Source: Streptomyces bacillaris (lineage in GTDB: Bacteria; Actinomycetota; Actinomycetes; Streptomycetales; Streptomycetaceae). From it: DNA of 64,000 nt. Both the position numbers and the translations under genes were made by a program. The DNA lies in NCBI RefSeq assembly GCF_003268675.1, contig NZ_CP029378.1, positions 1,798,001 to 1,862,000 on the forward strand. The letters are read 5' to 3'. Below the pieces are notes generated by a model. The model was not told the DNA's origin. It saw nothing but the letters and a program-made list of their open reading frames with translations, and did not search any database. Below are positions 27,173 through 36,569 of the stretch, piece by piece (the stretch's first letter is position 1; each line of letters opens with the position of its first letter).

Positions 27173-27367
27173 TCAGCGCTTGTCGGCCGGGACGTCCATG
27201 GACGCGCAGACCGCACGCCAGACGTCCTTCGCCTCCCAGCCCGCGTCCAGCGCCTGGTGCACCGTACGGCCGCCGAGTTCGGCCATCACATGGTCACGCG
27301 CGAAGGAGTCCGCGTACGCGGCACCGAAGTGGTCCGCCATCCGCTCCCAGAAAATCGTCAACCGCAT
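27173..27367 (-). CDS. DUF3046 small protein
   Basis: This 64-residue protein starts at ATG 27367 (MRLTIFWERMADHFG). The whole length fits the actinobacterial DUF3046 family, with FGAAYADSFARDHVMAELGGRTVHQALDAG and WRAVCASMDVP. The family lies near recA-recX in many actinobacteria and has no known function. It is soluble, with no membrane segment. It lies upstream of the transporter on the same strand. Confidence 0.85.
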   Translation of the reverse strand: MRLTIFWERMADHFGAAYADSFARDHVMAELGGRTVHQALDAGWEAKDVWRAVCASMDVPADKR

Positions 27368-27447
27368 GCCATCAGTATCGCGCTCCTGAGAGTGCAGCCG
27401 GTCCGCCGGACCTGTGCCGGGGCCTCTTCCCCCTCTACGGTCGGTCC

Positions 27448-28362
27448 ATGGCTGGAACCGGAGCACCTCCCCTCGCCCGCGCCGAGCACTTCATCTGGCT
27501 CACCGCCCGCGTCCTCGAACAGCGCAGGTTCGCCCACCGCTTCCTCGACGGCTCCCCGGACCCCGTCGAGACGGCGCTCGCCGCCTACGGGAACGAGGAC
27601 GGCGGCTACGCCCACGCGCTGGAACCCGATCTGCGGGGGCCGGTCAGCCAGCCGCTGCACACCGCCCACGCGCTCAGCGTCCTCGACTCGATCGGCCGCT
27701 GCGACGGACTGCGCGTGGAGCGGATCTGCCGCTATCTGAGCAAGGTGTCGACAAAAGAGGGTGCGCTTCCGGCGCTGCTCCCCGCACAGCGCGGCTATCC
27801 CGCCGCCCCCTTCGTACCCGTCGTCGACGACCCACCGGCCGAACTGCTCGCGACCGGTCCGATCGTCGGACTGCTGCACCGCAACGAGGTGTGGCACGCC
27901 TGGCTGTTCCGGGCGACGGACTTCTGCTGGGGCGCCGTGGACGCCCTGGAGCAGTCGCACCCGTACGAGATCGAGGCCGCGGTCGCCTTCCTGGACGGGG
28001 TGCCGGACCGGGCCCGTGCCGAGCGGGCGGCGGACCGGCTCGGCCGGCTGGTGCGCGCCCAGCGGCTCGCGGTGCTGGACCCCGCCCGGCGGGGGGAGTA
28101 CCCGGTGGCGCCGGGGTACGCACCGGGCGAGCACCACTTCCCGTACGACTACGCCCGTACGCCGGAGTCACTGGCCCGCCGCTGGTTCACCGACGAGGAG
28201 CTGGAGCGCTCGCTGGACCACCTGACGGCCGAGCAGCAGGAGGACGGCGGCTGGCCCGTCAACTGGCGCCAGTGGGCCCCCGGCACCGCGCTGGAGGGCA
28301 GGCCCCTGGTGACGCTCAGGGCCCTGGAGACGCTACGGGCCTACGGCCGCGCCCCGGGCTGA
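27448..28362 (+). CDS. Hypothetical protein with alpha/alpha-toroid-like repeats
   Basis: This 304-residue soluble protein starts at ATG 27448. I do not recognise a named enzyme. It has helical repeats with NEDGGYAHALEPDLRGPVSQ and, near the end, QEDGGWPVNWRQWAPG, which recall the QW repeats of prenyltransferase and squalene-cyclase toroids. There is no DXDD or DDXXD motif and no membrane anchor, so a cyclase role is unlikely. Two arms, residues 15-110 and 220-300, resemble each other. It may be a carbohydrate- or lipid-binding toroid. Confidence 0.68.
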   Translation: MAGTGAPPLARAEHFIWLTARVLEQRRFAHRFLDGSPDPVETALAAYGNEDGGYAHALEPDLRGPVSQPLHTAHALSVLDSIGRCDGLRVERICRYLSKVSTKEGALPALLPAQRGYPAAPFVPVVDDPPAELLATGPIVGLLHRNEVWHAWLFRATDFCWGAVDALEQSHPYEIEAAVAFLDGVPDRARAERAADRLGRLVRAQRLAVLDPARRGEYPVAPGYAPGEHHFPYDYARTPESLARRWFTDEELERSLDHLTAEQQEDGGWPVNWRQWAPGTALEGRPLVTLRALETLRAYGRAPG

Positions 28363-28401
28363 CCGGGCTCTTCCGGGGCCTCCGCCGGCCCCGGGCCCTG
28401 C

Positions 28402-28710
28402 TCACCCCGCCAGCGCGCGGACACCCGCCGTGACGACCACGGCGGCGCCGACGACCACCAGGAAGGGGGCGCGCAGGATCAGCGCGATCGCCGCGGCGGC
28501 GAGTCCGGCGGCCCGGGCGTCGAGGACGAGGTGCTGTCCGTCGCCGAAGGTCTGCTGTGCGGTGAGGGCCGCCAGCAGCGCCACCGGCAGCAGGGTCGCC
28601 ATCCGCCGGACGAGCGGCCGCTCCAGCACTCCGGCGGGGACCAGCAGGCCCCCGTACTTGGCGAGGTAGCAGCCCACCGCCGTCAGTCCGATGGCTATCC
28701 AGACGTTCAT
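28402..28710 (-). CDS. azlD: AzlD-type branched-chain amino acid exporter small subunit
   Basis: This 102-residue membrane protein has three to four hydrophobic helices (MNVWIAIGLTAVGCYLAKYGG, MATLLPVALLAALTAQQTF, APFLVVVGAAVVVTAGVRALAG). It starts at ATG 28710, overlapping the azlC stop by four bases. With AzlC it forms an exporter for branched-chain amino acids or analogues. The family is named after 4-azaleucine resistance in Bacillus. Confidence 0.88.
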   Translation of the reverse strand: MNVWIAIGLTAVGCYLAKYGGLLVPAGVLERPLVRRMATLLPVALLAALTAQQTFGDGQHLVLDARAAGLAAAAIALILRAPFLVVVGAAVVVTAGVRALAG

Positions 28711-29534
28711 GAGTCCCGTCCGCCCTTCGTCTCCGTCGTCTTCCCGGGGGAGGCCGTCACCGCTCCTCGCTTGCGCCGTCCCATCAGGAAGAGGACGACG
28801 GGTGCCGCGAGCGCGGACAGCAGCACCGGTACACCGGCCGGCAGAACGGGCAGCAGCGTCAGGGCCAGCAGCACCGCGACCCCGGCGGTGACGCGTTCGG
28901 TGGTGCTCCTGAGCATCGGCGCGAGCAGCGCGAGGAAGACGGCGGGGCTGGCCGCGTCCAGGCCCCAGGCCTCGGTGTCGCCCAGCGCCTCGGCCCCCAT
29001 CGCACCCACCAGGGTGGTGAGGTTCCACAGGACGTAGAGGGTGAGCCCGGTGACCGTGAAGCCGATGCGCGCGGCCCGCCGGGTGGGCTGGGCCACGGTG
29101 ACGGCGGTCGTCTCGTCGATCACCCAGTGGGCGGCGAGGGGCCGCACCGCCCGGGGAAGCACCAGGAGCTGCGAGAGGCGCAGCCCGTAGAAGGCGTTGC
29201 GGACGCCCAGGAAGAACGCCCCGGCCGCCGCCGTGTACGGGTTGCCGCCCGCCGCCAACGCCCCGACCAGGGCGAACTGAGAGGCGCCGGTGAAGACGAA
29301 GAGGCTCAGGGCGCAGATCTGGAGCAGGCTGAGCCCGGAGCCGGCGGCGGTGACGCCGAAGGCGAAGCCGGAGAGCCCGACGGCGACACCGACGGCGAGC
29401 GCGTCCCGTACGACGGCGGCGTCGGGCTTGTCCGGCGCCGGGGACGGGGCCGCCGGGGTCGGCGGCCCGGCGGATATGGCACCGGTCGCGCCGGTGCTCT
29501 CTGGGAGTGCTGTCTGTTCTGCCACCCGCCGCAC
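28707..29534 (-). CDS. azlC: AzlC-type branched-chain amino acid exporter large subunit
   Basis: This 275-residue AzlC family membrane protein starts at GTG 29534; a GTG four codons inside is an alternative. After a Pro/Ala-rich N-terminus the family signature appears: ALAVGVAVGLSGFAFGVTAAGSGLS, FVFTGASQFALVGALAAGG and FLGVRNAFYGLRLSQLL. It is coupled to azlD. The AraC-type gene directly upstream on the same strand, 67 bases away, is the likely regulator. Confidence 0.9.
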   Translation of the reverse strand: MRRVAEQTALPESTGATGAISAGPPTPAAPSPAPDKPDAAVVRDALAVGVAVGLSGFAFGVTAAGSGLSLLQICALSLFVFTGASQFALVGALAAGGNPYTAAAGAFFLGVRNAFYGLRLSQLLVLPRAVRPLAAHWVIDETTAVTVAQPTRRAARIGFTVTGLTLYVLWNLTTLVGAMGAEALGDTEAWGLDAASPAVFLALLAPMLRSTTERVTAGVAVLLALTLLPVLPAGVPVLLSALAAPVVLFLMGRRKRGAVTASPGKTTETKGGRDS

Positions 29535-29601
29535 GTTACGGGGAGGGTTGGGATCCGGTCTTGTACGTTCTTGCGCTCCCCGTCGCCCTTGAAGAGGTGC
29601 C

Positions 29602-30459
29602 CTAGGAGGCGGGTCGCCCGCGCCGGTACACGCCCCGTTCGCGCTGGTACGCGCCGGGCGGCACCCCCACGATCCGGGTGAAGTGACGGTTGAGGTGCGG
29701 CTGATCGGTGAAGCCGACGGCGGCCGCGGCCTCGGCGGGGGCGGTGCCCGCGTCGAGCAGCCGGCGGGCCCTGCGCACCCGGGCGTCGGTGAGCCAGGCG
29801 TGCGGTGGCATCCCGTACTCCTTCTTGAACGCCCGCAGCAGCGCGAACGGGCTGGTGCCCAGCTCGGCGGCGAGCGCCTCCAACGTGGGCGGCGCGGCCA
29901 TCCTCCCCTCCAGCGCGATCCGGGCGCGTTCGGCGTCCCGCGCCCCTCCGGCCCGGGGCGTCGTGCGCGGGAGCACGCTGCCGTGCCGGTCGAGGAGGCG
30001 GACGACCAGGACCCGCAGCAGGCTGTCGGCGGCCAGCGCGTTGCCCTCCTCGGCGGCCCGGTGCACCTGGGTGATCAGGCGGGCGGCGTACGGGTCGGTC
30101 GTGCGGGTCTCCCCGAACCAGACGGTTCCGCGCAGCGGTGTCACCTCGGCCGCGATGTCGTTGACGACCTGGGCGGAGGGGTAGAGCGTGTCGTACGTCC
30201 AGCCTCCGGGCTGCCCGGGCCGGGCGGTGTGCGGCACCTCCGGGTTGATCATCACCACGGTGCCGGGGATCGCGTGGACCGTGCCGCCGGGCAGCCCCAC
30301 GTCCTCCACGCCGCCGGTGACCGCACCGAACACGTACCCCTCGTGGCTGTGGCGGGGGAAGGTGTGGCGGACGTACCGGGCGCGCAGGAGATCGAGGTCG
30401 GGCAGCTCCGCGTACGTCCAGTGCCGCGCCCACTCCGTCGCCCGATCCGCTCCCGCCAT
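29602..30459 (-). CDS. AraC-family transcriptional regulator
   Basis: This 285-residue regulator starts at ATG 30459 (MAGADRATEWARHW). The N-terminal cupin-type ligand domain has HTFPRHSHEGYVFG and a GTVVMINPEVPHTA turn. The C-terminal double helix-turn-helix runs from LEALAAELGTSPFALLRAFKKEYGMPPHAW to AAAVGFTDQPHLNRHFTRIVGVPPGAYQ. It is the first gene of a probable operon with azlC and azlD and may sense an amino acid or analogue. Confidence 0.9.
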   Translation of the reverse strand: MAGADRATEWARHWTYAELPDLDLLRARYVRHTFPRHSHEGYVFGAVTGGVEDVGLPGGTVHAIPGTVVMINPEVPHTARPGQPGGWTYDTLYPSAQVVNDIAAEVTPLRGTVWFGETRTTDPYAARLITQVHRAAEEGNALAADSLLRVLVVRLLDRHGSVLPRTTPRAGGARDAERARIALEGRMAAPPTLEALAAELGTSPFALLRAFKKEYGMPPHAWLTDARVRRARRLLDAGTAPAEAAAAVGFTDQPHLNRHFTRIVGVPPGAYQRERGVYRRGRPAS

Positions 30460-30562
30460 GGCCCCATTCTCGCAGGTCCCGGCTGTGCGACGCAGGGCGG
30501 GCGAGGGGTGCCGGGCGGTGTCGGAGGGCCCGTTGTCAGTGGCGGGGTGCACGATGGGGGAC

Positions 30563-33500
30563 ATGACCGGCTCCGCTCTCGACGCCTTCTCGCCCGCGAC
30601 CCGCAGCTGGTTCGCCGGTGCCTTCAGCGCGCCCACCGCCGCGCAGGAAGGTGCCTGGCGGGCCATCGGCGAGGGCAGCGACGTGCTGGTGGTCGCGCCG
30701 ACCGGCTCCGGGAAGACGCTGGCCGCGTTCCTCGCCTCGCTGGACCGGCTGGCCGCCGGGCCGCCGCCCGCCGAGGCGAAGAAGCGCTGCCGCGTGCTGT
30801 ACGTGTCCCCGCTCAAGGCGCTGGCGGTCGACGTGGAGCGGAATCTGCGCTCCCCGCTGACCGGCATCCGCCAGGAGTCGGTGCGCCTGGGCCTGCCCGA
30901 GCCCGAGGTGCGGGTGGGCATCCGGTCCGGTGACACCCCGCCCGCCGAGCGGCGCTCCCTGGTGACCCGGCCGCCGGACATCCTGATCACCACGCCCGAA
31001 TCGCTGTTCCTGATGCTCACCTCCTCCGCCCGGGACGCGCTGGCGGGCGTCGAGACGGTGATCCTGGACGAGGTGCACGCCGTCGCCGGTACGAAGCGCG
31101 GCGCCCATCTCGCGCTCTCCCTGGAGCGGCTCGACGAGCTGCTGCCCCGGCCCGCCCGGCGGATCGGGCTCTCCGCGACGGTCCGCCCGGTCGGGGAGGT
31201 GGCCCGCTTCCTGTCGCCGCAGCGCAAGGTGGAGGTCGTCCAGCCGCCCTCCACCAAGGAGTTCGATCTGTCGGTGGTCGTCCCGGTCGAGGATCTGGGC
31301 GAGCTGGGAGGTTCCCCGGCCACCGACGGGGACGCCGCCCAGGCGGAGAAGCCCTCGATCTGGCCCCATGTGGAGGAGCGCATCGCGGATCTCGTCCAGG
31401 CGCACCGCTCCACAATCGTCTTCGCCAACTCCCGGCGGCTGGCCGAGCGGCTGTGCAACCGGCTGAACGAGATCGCGTACGAGCGGGCCACCGGCACCGC
31501 CTTCGACCCGGACAACCCCGCCCCCGCGCTCCCGGAGGCGCACGCCCCCGCCGAGATCATGGCCCAGTCCGGTGCGGGCAAGGGCGCTCCCCCGCTGCTG
31601 GCCCGCGCCCACCACGGCTCGGTCTCCAAGGAGCAGCGGGCCCAGGTGGAAGAAGACCTCAAGGCCGGGCGGCTTCCCGCCGTGGTGGCCACCTCCAGCC
31701 TGGAGCTGGGCATCGACATGGGCGCGGTCGACCTGGTGGTCCAGGTGGAGTCCCCGCCCTCCGTCGCCTCCGGCCTCCAGCGGGTGGGCCGGGCCGGGCA
31801 CCAGGTGGGCGCGGTCTCCACCGGAGTGGTCTTCCCGAAGTACCGGGGCGATCTGGTGCAGGCCGCCGTCGTCACCGAGCGGATGCGCGAAGGGGCCATC
31901 GAGGCGCTGCGCATCCCGTCCAACCCGCTGGACGTCCTGGCCCAGCAGCTGGTCGCCATGGTGGCCCTGGACAGCTGGCAGGCGGACGACCTGCTGGCCC
32001 TGGTCCGCAGGGCCGCCCCCTTCGCCTCGCTCCCCGAGTCGGCGTTCACGGCCGTGCTCGACATGCTCGCCGGACGCTATCCCTCCGACGCCTTCGCGGA
32101 GCTGCGCCCCCGGGTCGTGTGGGACCGTGTCGGCGGTACGGTCACGGGCCGCCCCGGCGCGCAGCGGCTCGCCGTCACCTCGGGCGGCACCATCCCGGAC
32201 CGGGGCCTCTTCGGGGTCTTCCTGGCCGGGGCCGACCCGAAGAAGGGCGGCGGCCGGGTCGGGGAGCTGGACGAGGAGATGGTCTACGAGTCCCGCGTCG
32301 GTGACGTCTTCACGCTGGGCACCACGTCATGGCGGATCGAGGACATCACCCGCGACCGGGTCCTCGTCTCCCCCGCCCCGGGCGTTCCGGGACGGCTGCC
32401 GTTCTGGAAGGGCGACCAGCTGGGCCGCCCCCTGGAGCTGGGCCGCGCCCTCGGGGCCTTCCTCCGCGAGATCGGCGGACTCTCCGAGGAGGACGCCAGG
32501 CTCCGGCTGCTGGCCGCCGGGCTGGACGCCTGGGCGGCGGACAACATCCTGGCCTATCTGGACGAGCAGCGCCGGGCCTGCGGCCATGTCCCGGACGACC
32601 GGACGATCCTGGTGGAGCGGTTCCGGGACGAGCTGGGCGACTGGCGGGTCGTCGTGCACTCCCCCTTCGGCGCCCAGGTGCACGCCCCCTGGGCGCTCGC
32701 CCTCTCCGCCCGCCTCGGTGAGCGGTACGGGATGGACGCCCAGGTCATGCATGCCGACGACGGGATCGTGCTGCGGCTCCCCGACGCCGACATGATGGGC
32801 CTGGATCTGCTCGACTTCGACGCCCCGCCCGCCGGGGACGCGGCGAACGACGGAGCGACCCCGCAGTTCCCCTCGTACGACAGCGAGCAGCCCCCGGTAG
32901 GCGCCACCGACGTCGTCTTCGACCAGGGCGAGGTGCAGCAGATCGTCACCGACCAGGTCGGTGGCTCCGCGCTGTTCGCCGCCCGCTTCCGCGAGTGCGC
33001 CGCCCGGGCCCTGCTGCTGCCCCGGCGCTCGCCAGGCAAGCGCACCCCGCTCTGGCAGCAGCGCCAGCGTGCCTCCCAGCTGCTCCAGGTGGCCTCCGAG
33101 TTCGGTTCGTTCCCGATCGTCCTGGAGGCCGTCCGCGAGTGCCTCCAGGACGTTTTCGACGTCCCCGGCCTCACGGAGCTGATGGGTGACCTGGAGGCGC
33201 GCCGGGTCCGGCTGGTCGAGGTGACCACCCAGGAGCCCTCCCCGTTCGCCCGCTCCCTCCTCTTCGGTTACGTCGCCCAGTTCCTGTACGAGGGCGACTC
33301 ACCGCTGGCCGAGCGGCGGGCCGCCGCACTCTCCCTGGACTCCCACCTCCTGGCCGAGCTGCTGGGCCAGGCCGAGCTGCGCGAGCTGCTCGACCCCGAG
33401 GTCCTCACCGAGCTGGAGCAGGAGCTCCAGTGGCTCACCGAGGAGCGCCGGATCAAGGACGTCGAAGGCGTCGCGGACCTGCTGCGCGTCCTGGGCCCCC

Positions 33501-35248
33501 TGACCGACGCCGAGCTGGTCGAGCGGGGCGCCGAGCCCTCCTGGGCCCCGGAGCTGGCGACGGCCCGCCGGGCCATCCAGGTCCGGATCGCCGGGTCGGA
33601 CCACTGGGCCGCGATCGAGGACGCGGGGAGGCTACGGGACGCGCTGGGCACGGCGCTCCCGGTCGGGGTGCCCGAGGCGTTCACCGAGCCGGTGAAGGAC
33701 CCCCTGGGCGATCTCCTCGCCCGGTTCGCCCGGACGCACGGCCCGTTCACCGCCGCCCGGGCCGCCGAGCGGTTCGGCCTGGGCACCGCCGTCACGGACG
33801 GTGCGCTGCACCGGCTGGCCGCCGCCGGCCGGACCGTGCAGGGCGAGTTCCACCCGGCGGGCATCGGCCAGGAATGGTGCGACGCCACGGTGCTGCGCAG
33901 GCTGCGGCGCCGTTCGCTGGCCGCGCTCCGCCAGGAGCTGGAGCCGGTGGAGCCCGCCGCGCTCGCCTCCTTCCTCCCCCAGTGGCAGCACTTCGGCTCC
34001 AGCAGCCTGCGGGGCATCGACGGGCTGGCCCGCGCCGTCGAACAGCTCCAGGGGGCGCCCGTTCCCGCCTCGGCCCTGGAGAAGCTCATCCTGCCGAGCC
34101 GGGTCAGGGGCTACACCCCGGCGATGCTGGACGAGCTGACGACGACGGGCGAGGTCGTCTGGGCCGGAGCGGGAGCGCTGCCGGGCAAGGACGGCTGGCT
34201 CTCCCTCTACCCCGCCGACAGCGCGCCCCTGCTCCTGCCCGCCCCGCACCCGCTGGAGCTGTCGGCGCTCCACGAGTCCCTGCTCACCACCCTCAACGGG
34301 GGTTACGGCCTCTTCTTCCGGCAGATCGCCGACCAGGTCCGGGCCACCACCCACCCGGACTACTCCGACCAGCAGCTCGCCGACGCCCTCTGGGAGCTGG
34401 CCTGGTCGGGCAGGCTCACCAACGACACCCTCGCCCCCCTCCGCTCGCTCCTCGGCTCGGGCCGGACGGCGGGCTCCACCGCCCACCGCGCGCGGCGCAA
34501 CGTGCCCCGCGGGCGGTACGGCTCCCTCACCACGGCCGCCCGGCCCGTCTCCCGCACCGGCCCTCCGACGGTCTCCGGCCGCTGGTCGCTGCTGCCCCCA
34601 CGCGAGCCCGAGCCGACCCACCGCGCCCACGCCCTGGCCCGCACCCTGCTCGACCGGCACGGGGTGGTGACCCGGGGCGCGGTGCAGGCCGAAGGGGTGG
34701 AGGGCGGCTTCTCCGCGACGTACCGCATCCTGGCCGCCTTCGAGGACAGCGGGCAGGCCCGGCGGGGCTATGTGGTGGAGGGTCTTGGGGCCGCCCAGTT
34801 CGCGATGGACGGGGCGGTGGACCGGCTGCGGGCGGCCGCCACGGCCCGCGACCGCCGGGACCCGGGCACCGCGCCCCAGGCCCTGGTGCTCGCCGCCGCC
34901 GACCCGGCCAACGCGTACGGCGCCGCCCTGCCCTGGCCGGAGTCCCCGGACGGCGCCGGGCACAAGCCGGGCCGCAAGGCGGGGGCCCTGGTGGTCCTCG
35001 TCGACGGCGAGCTGACGCTCTACATGGAGCGCGGCGGCAAGTCCCTGCTCGCCTGGCCCTCCGACCCCGAGTCCCCCACACTGCTGGCGGCAGCCGAGGC
35101 CCTGGCCGCCGCCGCCCGCGCCGGGACGCTGGGCACCGTGACGGTGGAGCGGACGAACGGGGTCTCCGCCCTCACCTCCCCCCTGGGCCGGACCCTGGAG
35201 GCGGCCGGCTTCCTCGCCACCCCGAGAGGCCTGCGCCTGAGAGCCTGA
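30563..35248 (+). CDS. lhr: Lhr-family ATP-dependent DNA helicase
   Basis: This 1561-residue large superfamily-2 helicase with a 3' to 5' motor acts in DNA repair in actinobacteria. ATG 30563 gives MTGSALDAFSPATRSWF; ATG 30554 three codons earlier is possible. Visible motifs are Walker A (APTGSGKTLAAF), DEVH (ILDEVHAVAGTKRG), TTPESLF and ATSSLELGIDMG. A long winged-helix/Lhr core follows and then the C-terminal extension to residue 1561, as in the full-length Lhr class. The segment at residues 755-785 is an acidic low-complexity insert. The AraC gene diverges from it across 103 bases. Confidence 0.93.
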   Translation: MTGSALDAFSPATRSWFAGAFSAPTAAQEGAWRAIGEGSDVLVVAPTGSGKTLAAFLASLDRLAAGPPPAEAKKRCRVLYVSPLKALAVDVERNLRSPLTGIRQESVRLGLPEPEVRVGIRSGDTPPAERRSLVTRPPDILITTPESLFLMLTSSARDALAGVETVILDEVHAVAGTKRGAHLALSLERLDELLPRPARRIGLSATVRPVGEVARFLSPQRKVEVVQPPSTKEFDLSVVVPVEDLGELGGSPATDGDAAQAEKPSIWPHVEERIADLVQAHRSTIVFANSRRLAERLCNRLNEIAYERATGTAFDPDNPAPALPEAHAPAEIMAQSGAGKGAPPLLARAHHGSVSKEQRAQVEEDLKAGRLPAVVATSSLELGIDMGAVDLVVQVESPPSVASGLQRVGRAGHQVGAVSTGVVFPKYRGDLVQAAVVTERMREGAIEALRIPSNPLDVLAQQLVAMVALDSWQADDLLALVRRAAPFASLPESAFTAVLDMLAGRYPSDAFAELRPRVVWDRVGGTVTGRPGAQRLAVTSGGTIPDRGLFGVFLAGADPKKGGGRVGELDEEMVYESRVGDVFTLGTTSWRIEDITRDRVLVSPAPGVPGRLPFWKGDQLGRPLELGRALGAFLREIGGLSEEDARLRLLAAGLDAWAADNILAYLDEQRRACGHVPDDRTILVERFRDELGDWRVVVHSPFGAQVHAPWALALSARLGERYGMDAQVMHADDGIVLRLPDADMMGLDLLDFDAPPAGDAANDGATPQFPSYDSEQPPVGATDVVFDQGEVQQIVTDQVGGSALFAARFRECAARALLLPRRSPGKRTPLWQQRQRASQLLQVASEFGSFPIVLEAVRECLQDVFDVPGLTELMGDLEARRVRLVEVTTQEPSPFARSLLFGYVAQFLYEGDSPLAERRAAALSLDSHLLAELLGQAELRELLDPEVLTELEQELQWLTEERRIKDVEGVADLLRVLGPLTDAELVERGAEPSWAPELATARRAIQVRIAGSDHWAAIEDAGRLRDALGTALPVGVPEAFTEPVKDPLGDLLARFARTHGPFTAARAAERFGLGTAVTDGALHRLAAAGRTVQGEFHPAGIGQEWCDATVLRRLRRRSLAALRQELEPVEPAALASFLPQWQHFGSSSLRGIDGLARAVEQLQGAPVPASALEKLILPSRVRGYTPAMLDELTTTGEVVWAGAGALPGKDGWLSLYPADSAPLLLPAPHPLELSALHESLLTTLNGGYGLFFRQIADQVRATTHPDYSDQQLADALWELAWSGRLTNDTLAPLRSLLGSGRTAGSTAHRARRNVPRGRYGSLTTAARPVSRTGPPTVSGRWSLLPPREPEPTHRAHALARTLLDRHGVVTRGAVQAEGVEGGFSATYRILAAFEDSGQARRGYVVEGLGAAQFAMDGAVDRLRAAATARDRRDPGTAPQALVLAAADPANAYGAALPWPESPDGAGHKPGRKAGALVVLVDGELTLYMERGGKSLLAWPSDPESPTLLAAAEALAAAARAGTLGTVTVERTNGVSALTSPLGRTLEAAGFLATPRGLRLRA

Positions 35249-35651
35249 CCCGGCGGGCCGGAGCCCGGGCGGCACCGGCCGCACCCAGCGACCGGCCCAC
35301 CGCCACCCGACTCGACCCACTGCCCCGGCACCCGCCACCCGGCCTTCCGCGACCGCCCCGCAGCCCAGGGCCCACCGCCACCTGACCTGGCCCACCGCCC
35401 CCGCTGCCCGGCACTCGCCGCCCGACCTTCCGCGACCGCCTCCGCAGCCCAGGGCCCACCGCCACCTGGCGAACCGCCACCCGGCCCGGCCCACCGCCCC
35501 CACCGTCCGCTGCCCAGCACCGGCCACCCGGGCCTTCCGCCACCGCCCCGCCGCCCCAACCACCCGGCAACCGGCAACCGGCCCTCCACCCGCCACCCGC
35601 CACCCACCCGACCTCACCCCACCCAAGGACCCGCGCGCCCATCATGGAGGT
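35249..35651. repeat. GC-rich non-coding region with degenerate direct repeats
   Basis: This 403-base gap between lhr and the nei-type gene has a strong C/G strand asymmetry: the plus strand is C-rich with few T. A unit of about 42 bases beginning CCTTCCGCGACCGCC recurs at 35343-35384 and 35426-35468, and a decayed third copy lies near 35533. Short CCACCCGGC and CACCGCC words repeat throughout. No ribosome binding site-led frame is seen. It may be a slippage-prone spacer. Confidence 0.6.
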
Positions 35652-36502
35652 ATGCCCGAAGGAGACACCGTCCTGCAGACCGCCGCCCGGCTGCACGCAG
35701 CGCTGGCGGGCCGGGTCCTGACCCAGGCCGACCTGCGCGTCCCCCGGTTCGCCACCTCCGACCTCAGCGGCCGTACGGTCCTGGACGTCACCGCGCGCGG
35801 CAAGCACCTGCTGACCCGCGTCGAGGGCGGGCTCACCCTGCACAGTCACCTCAGGATGGACGGGGCCTGGCGGGTGTACGCACCGGGCGAGCGCTGGCGC
35901 GGCGGCCCCGGGCACCAGATCCGCGCGGTCCTCGCCAACACCGAGCACACCGCCGTCGGCTACCGGCTCCCCGTCCTCGAACTGCTCCGCACCAGCGAGG
36001 AGAGCAAAGCCGTCGGTCATCTCGGCCCCGATCTGCTCGGCCCGGACTGGGACCCCGGCCTGGCCGTGGAGCGGCTCGCCGCCGCCCCGGACCGATCCCT
36101 CGGCGAAGCCCTCCTGGACCAGCGCAACCTGGCGGGCATCGGCAATGTCTACAAGTGCGAGCTGTGCTTCCTGGCCCGCGTCACCCCCTGGCTCCCCGTG
36201 GGCGCACTCCCCGACGGCACCCTCCCCCGGCTGGTCGCCCTGGCCCACCGGCTCCTCGACGCCAACCGGTACCGCCCCACCCGCACCACCACCGTCCGCG
36301 CCGAACGCCGCCCCCGCCCCGACACCCCGGCCCCGCACGGCCGAAGAGACCCCTGCCGCCCCTCCGGGTCCAGGAGCCCCTGTACGTGTACGGACGGGAC
36401 CGCCGCCCCTGCCTGCGCTGCGGCACCCCCATCCGCAAGGTCGACGAGGCCGACCGGCCCACGTACTGGTGCCCGTCCTGCCAATCGGGCCTGACGCCCT
36501 GA
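35652..36502 (+). pseudogene. nei: Fpg/Nei-family DNA glycosylase, frameshifted
   Basis: ATG 35652 opens MPEGDTVLQ, where Pro2-Glu3 are the catalytic residues of endonuclease VIII-type glycosylases, which remove oxidised bases. The frame is good through LDQRNLAGIGNVYKCELCFLARV (H2TH region) and then loses sense near 36330-36370. The C-terminal zinc finger (CLRCG...WCPSCQSG, C-x2-C-x16-C-x2-C) lies in another frame ending at 36502. Joining the two requires a one-base backward shift, that is, one base missing in a run of C. Either the gene is broken or the sequence has an error. An unshifted product would end in Arg/Pro-rich nonsense at 36494. Confidence 0.8.
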
Positions 36503-36569
36503 GGCCGCAGTGAAACAGGGTCCGGCACAACAATTGACGGCCCGTCAGATCCAGCCGTACGGTCCCCTC

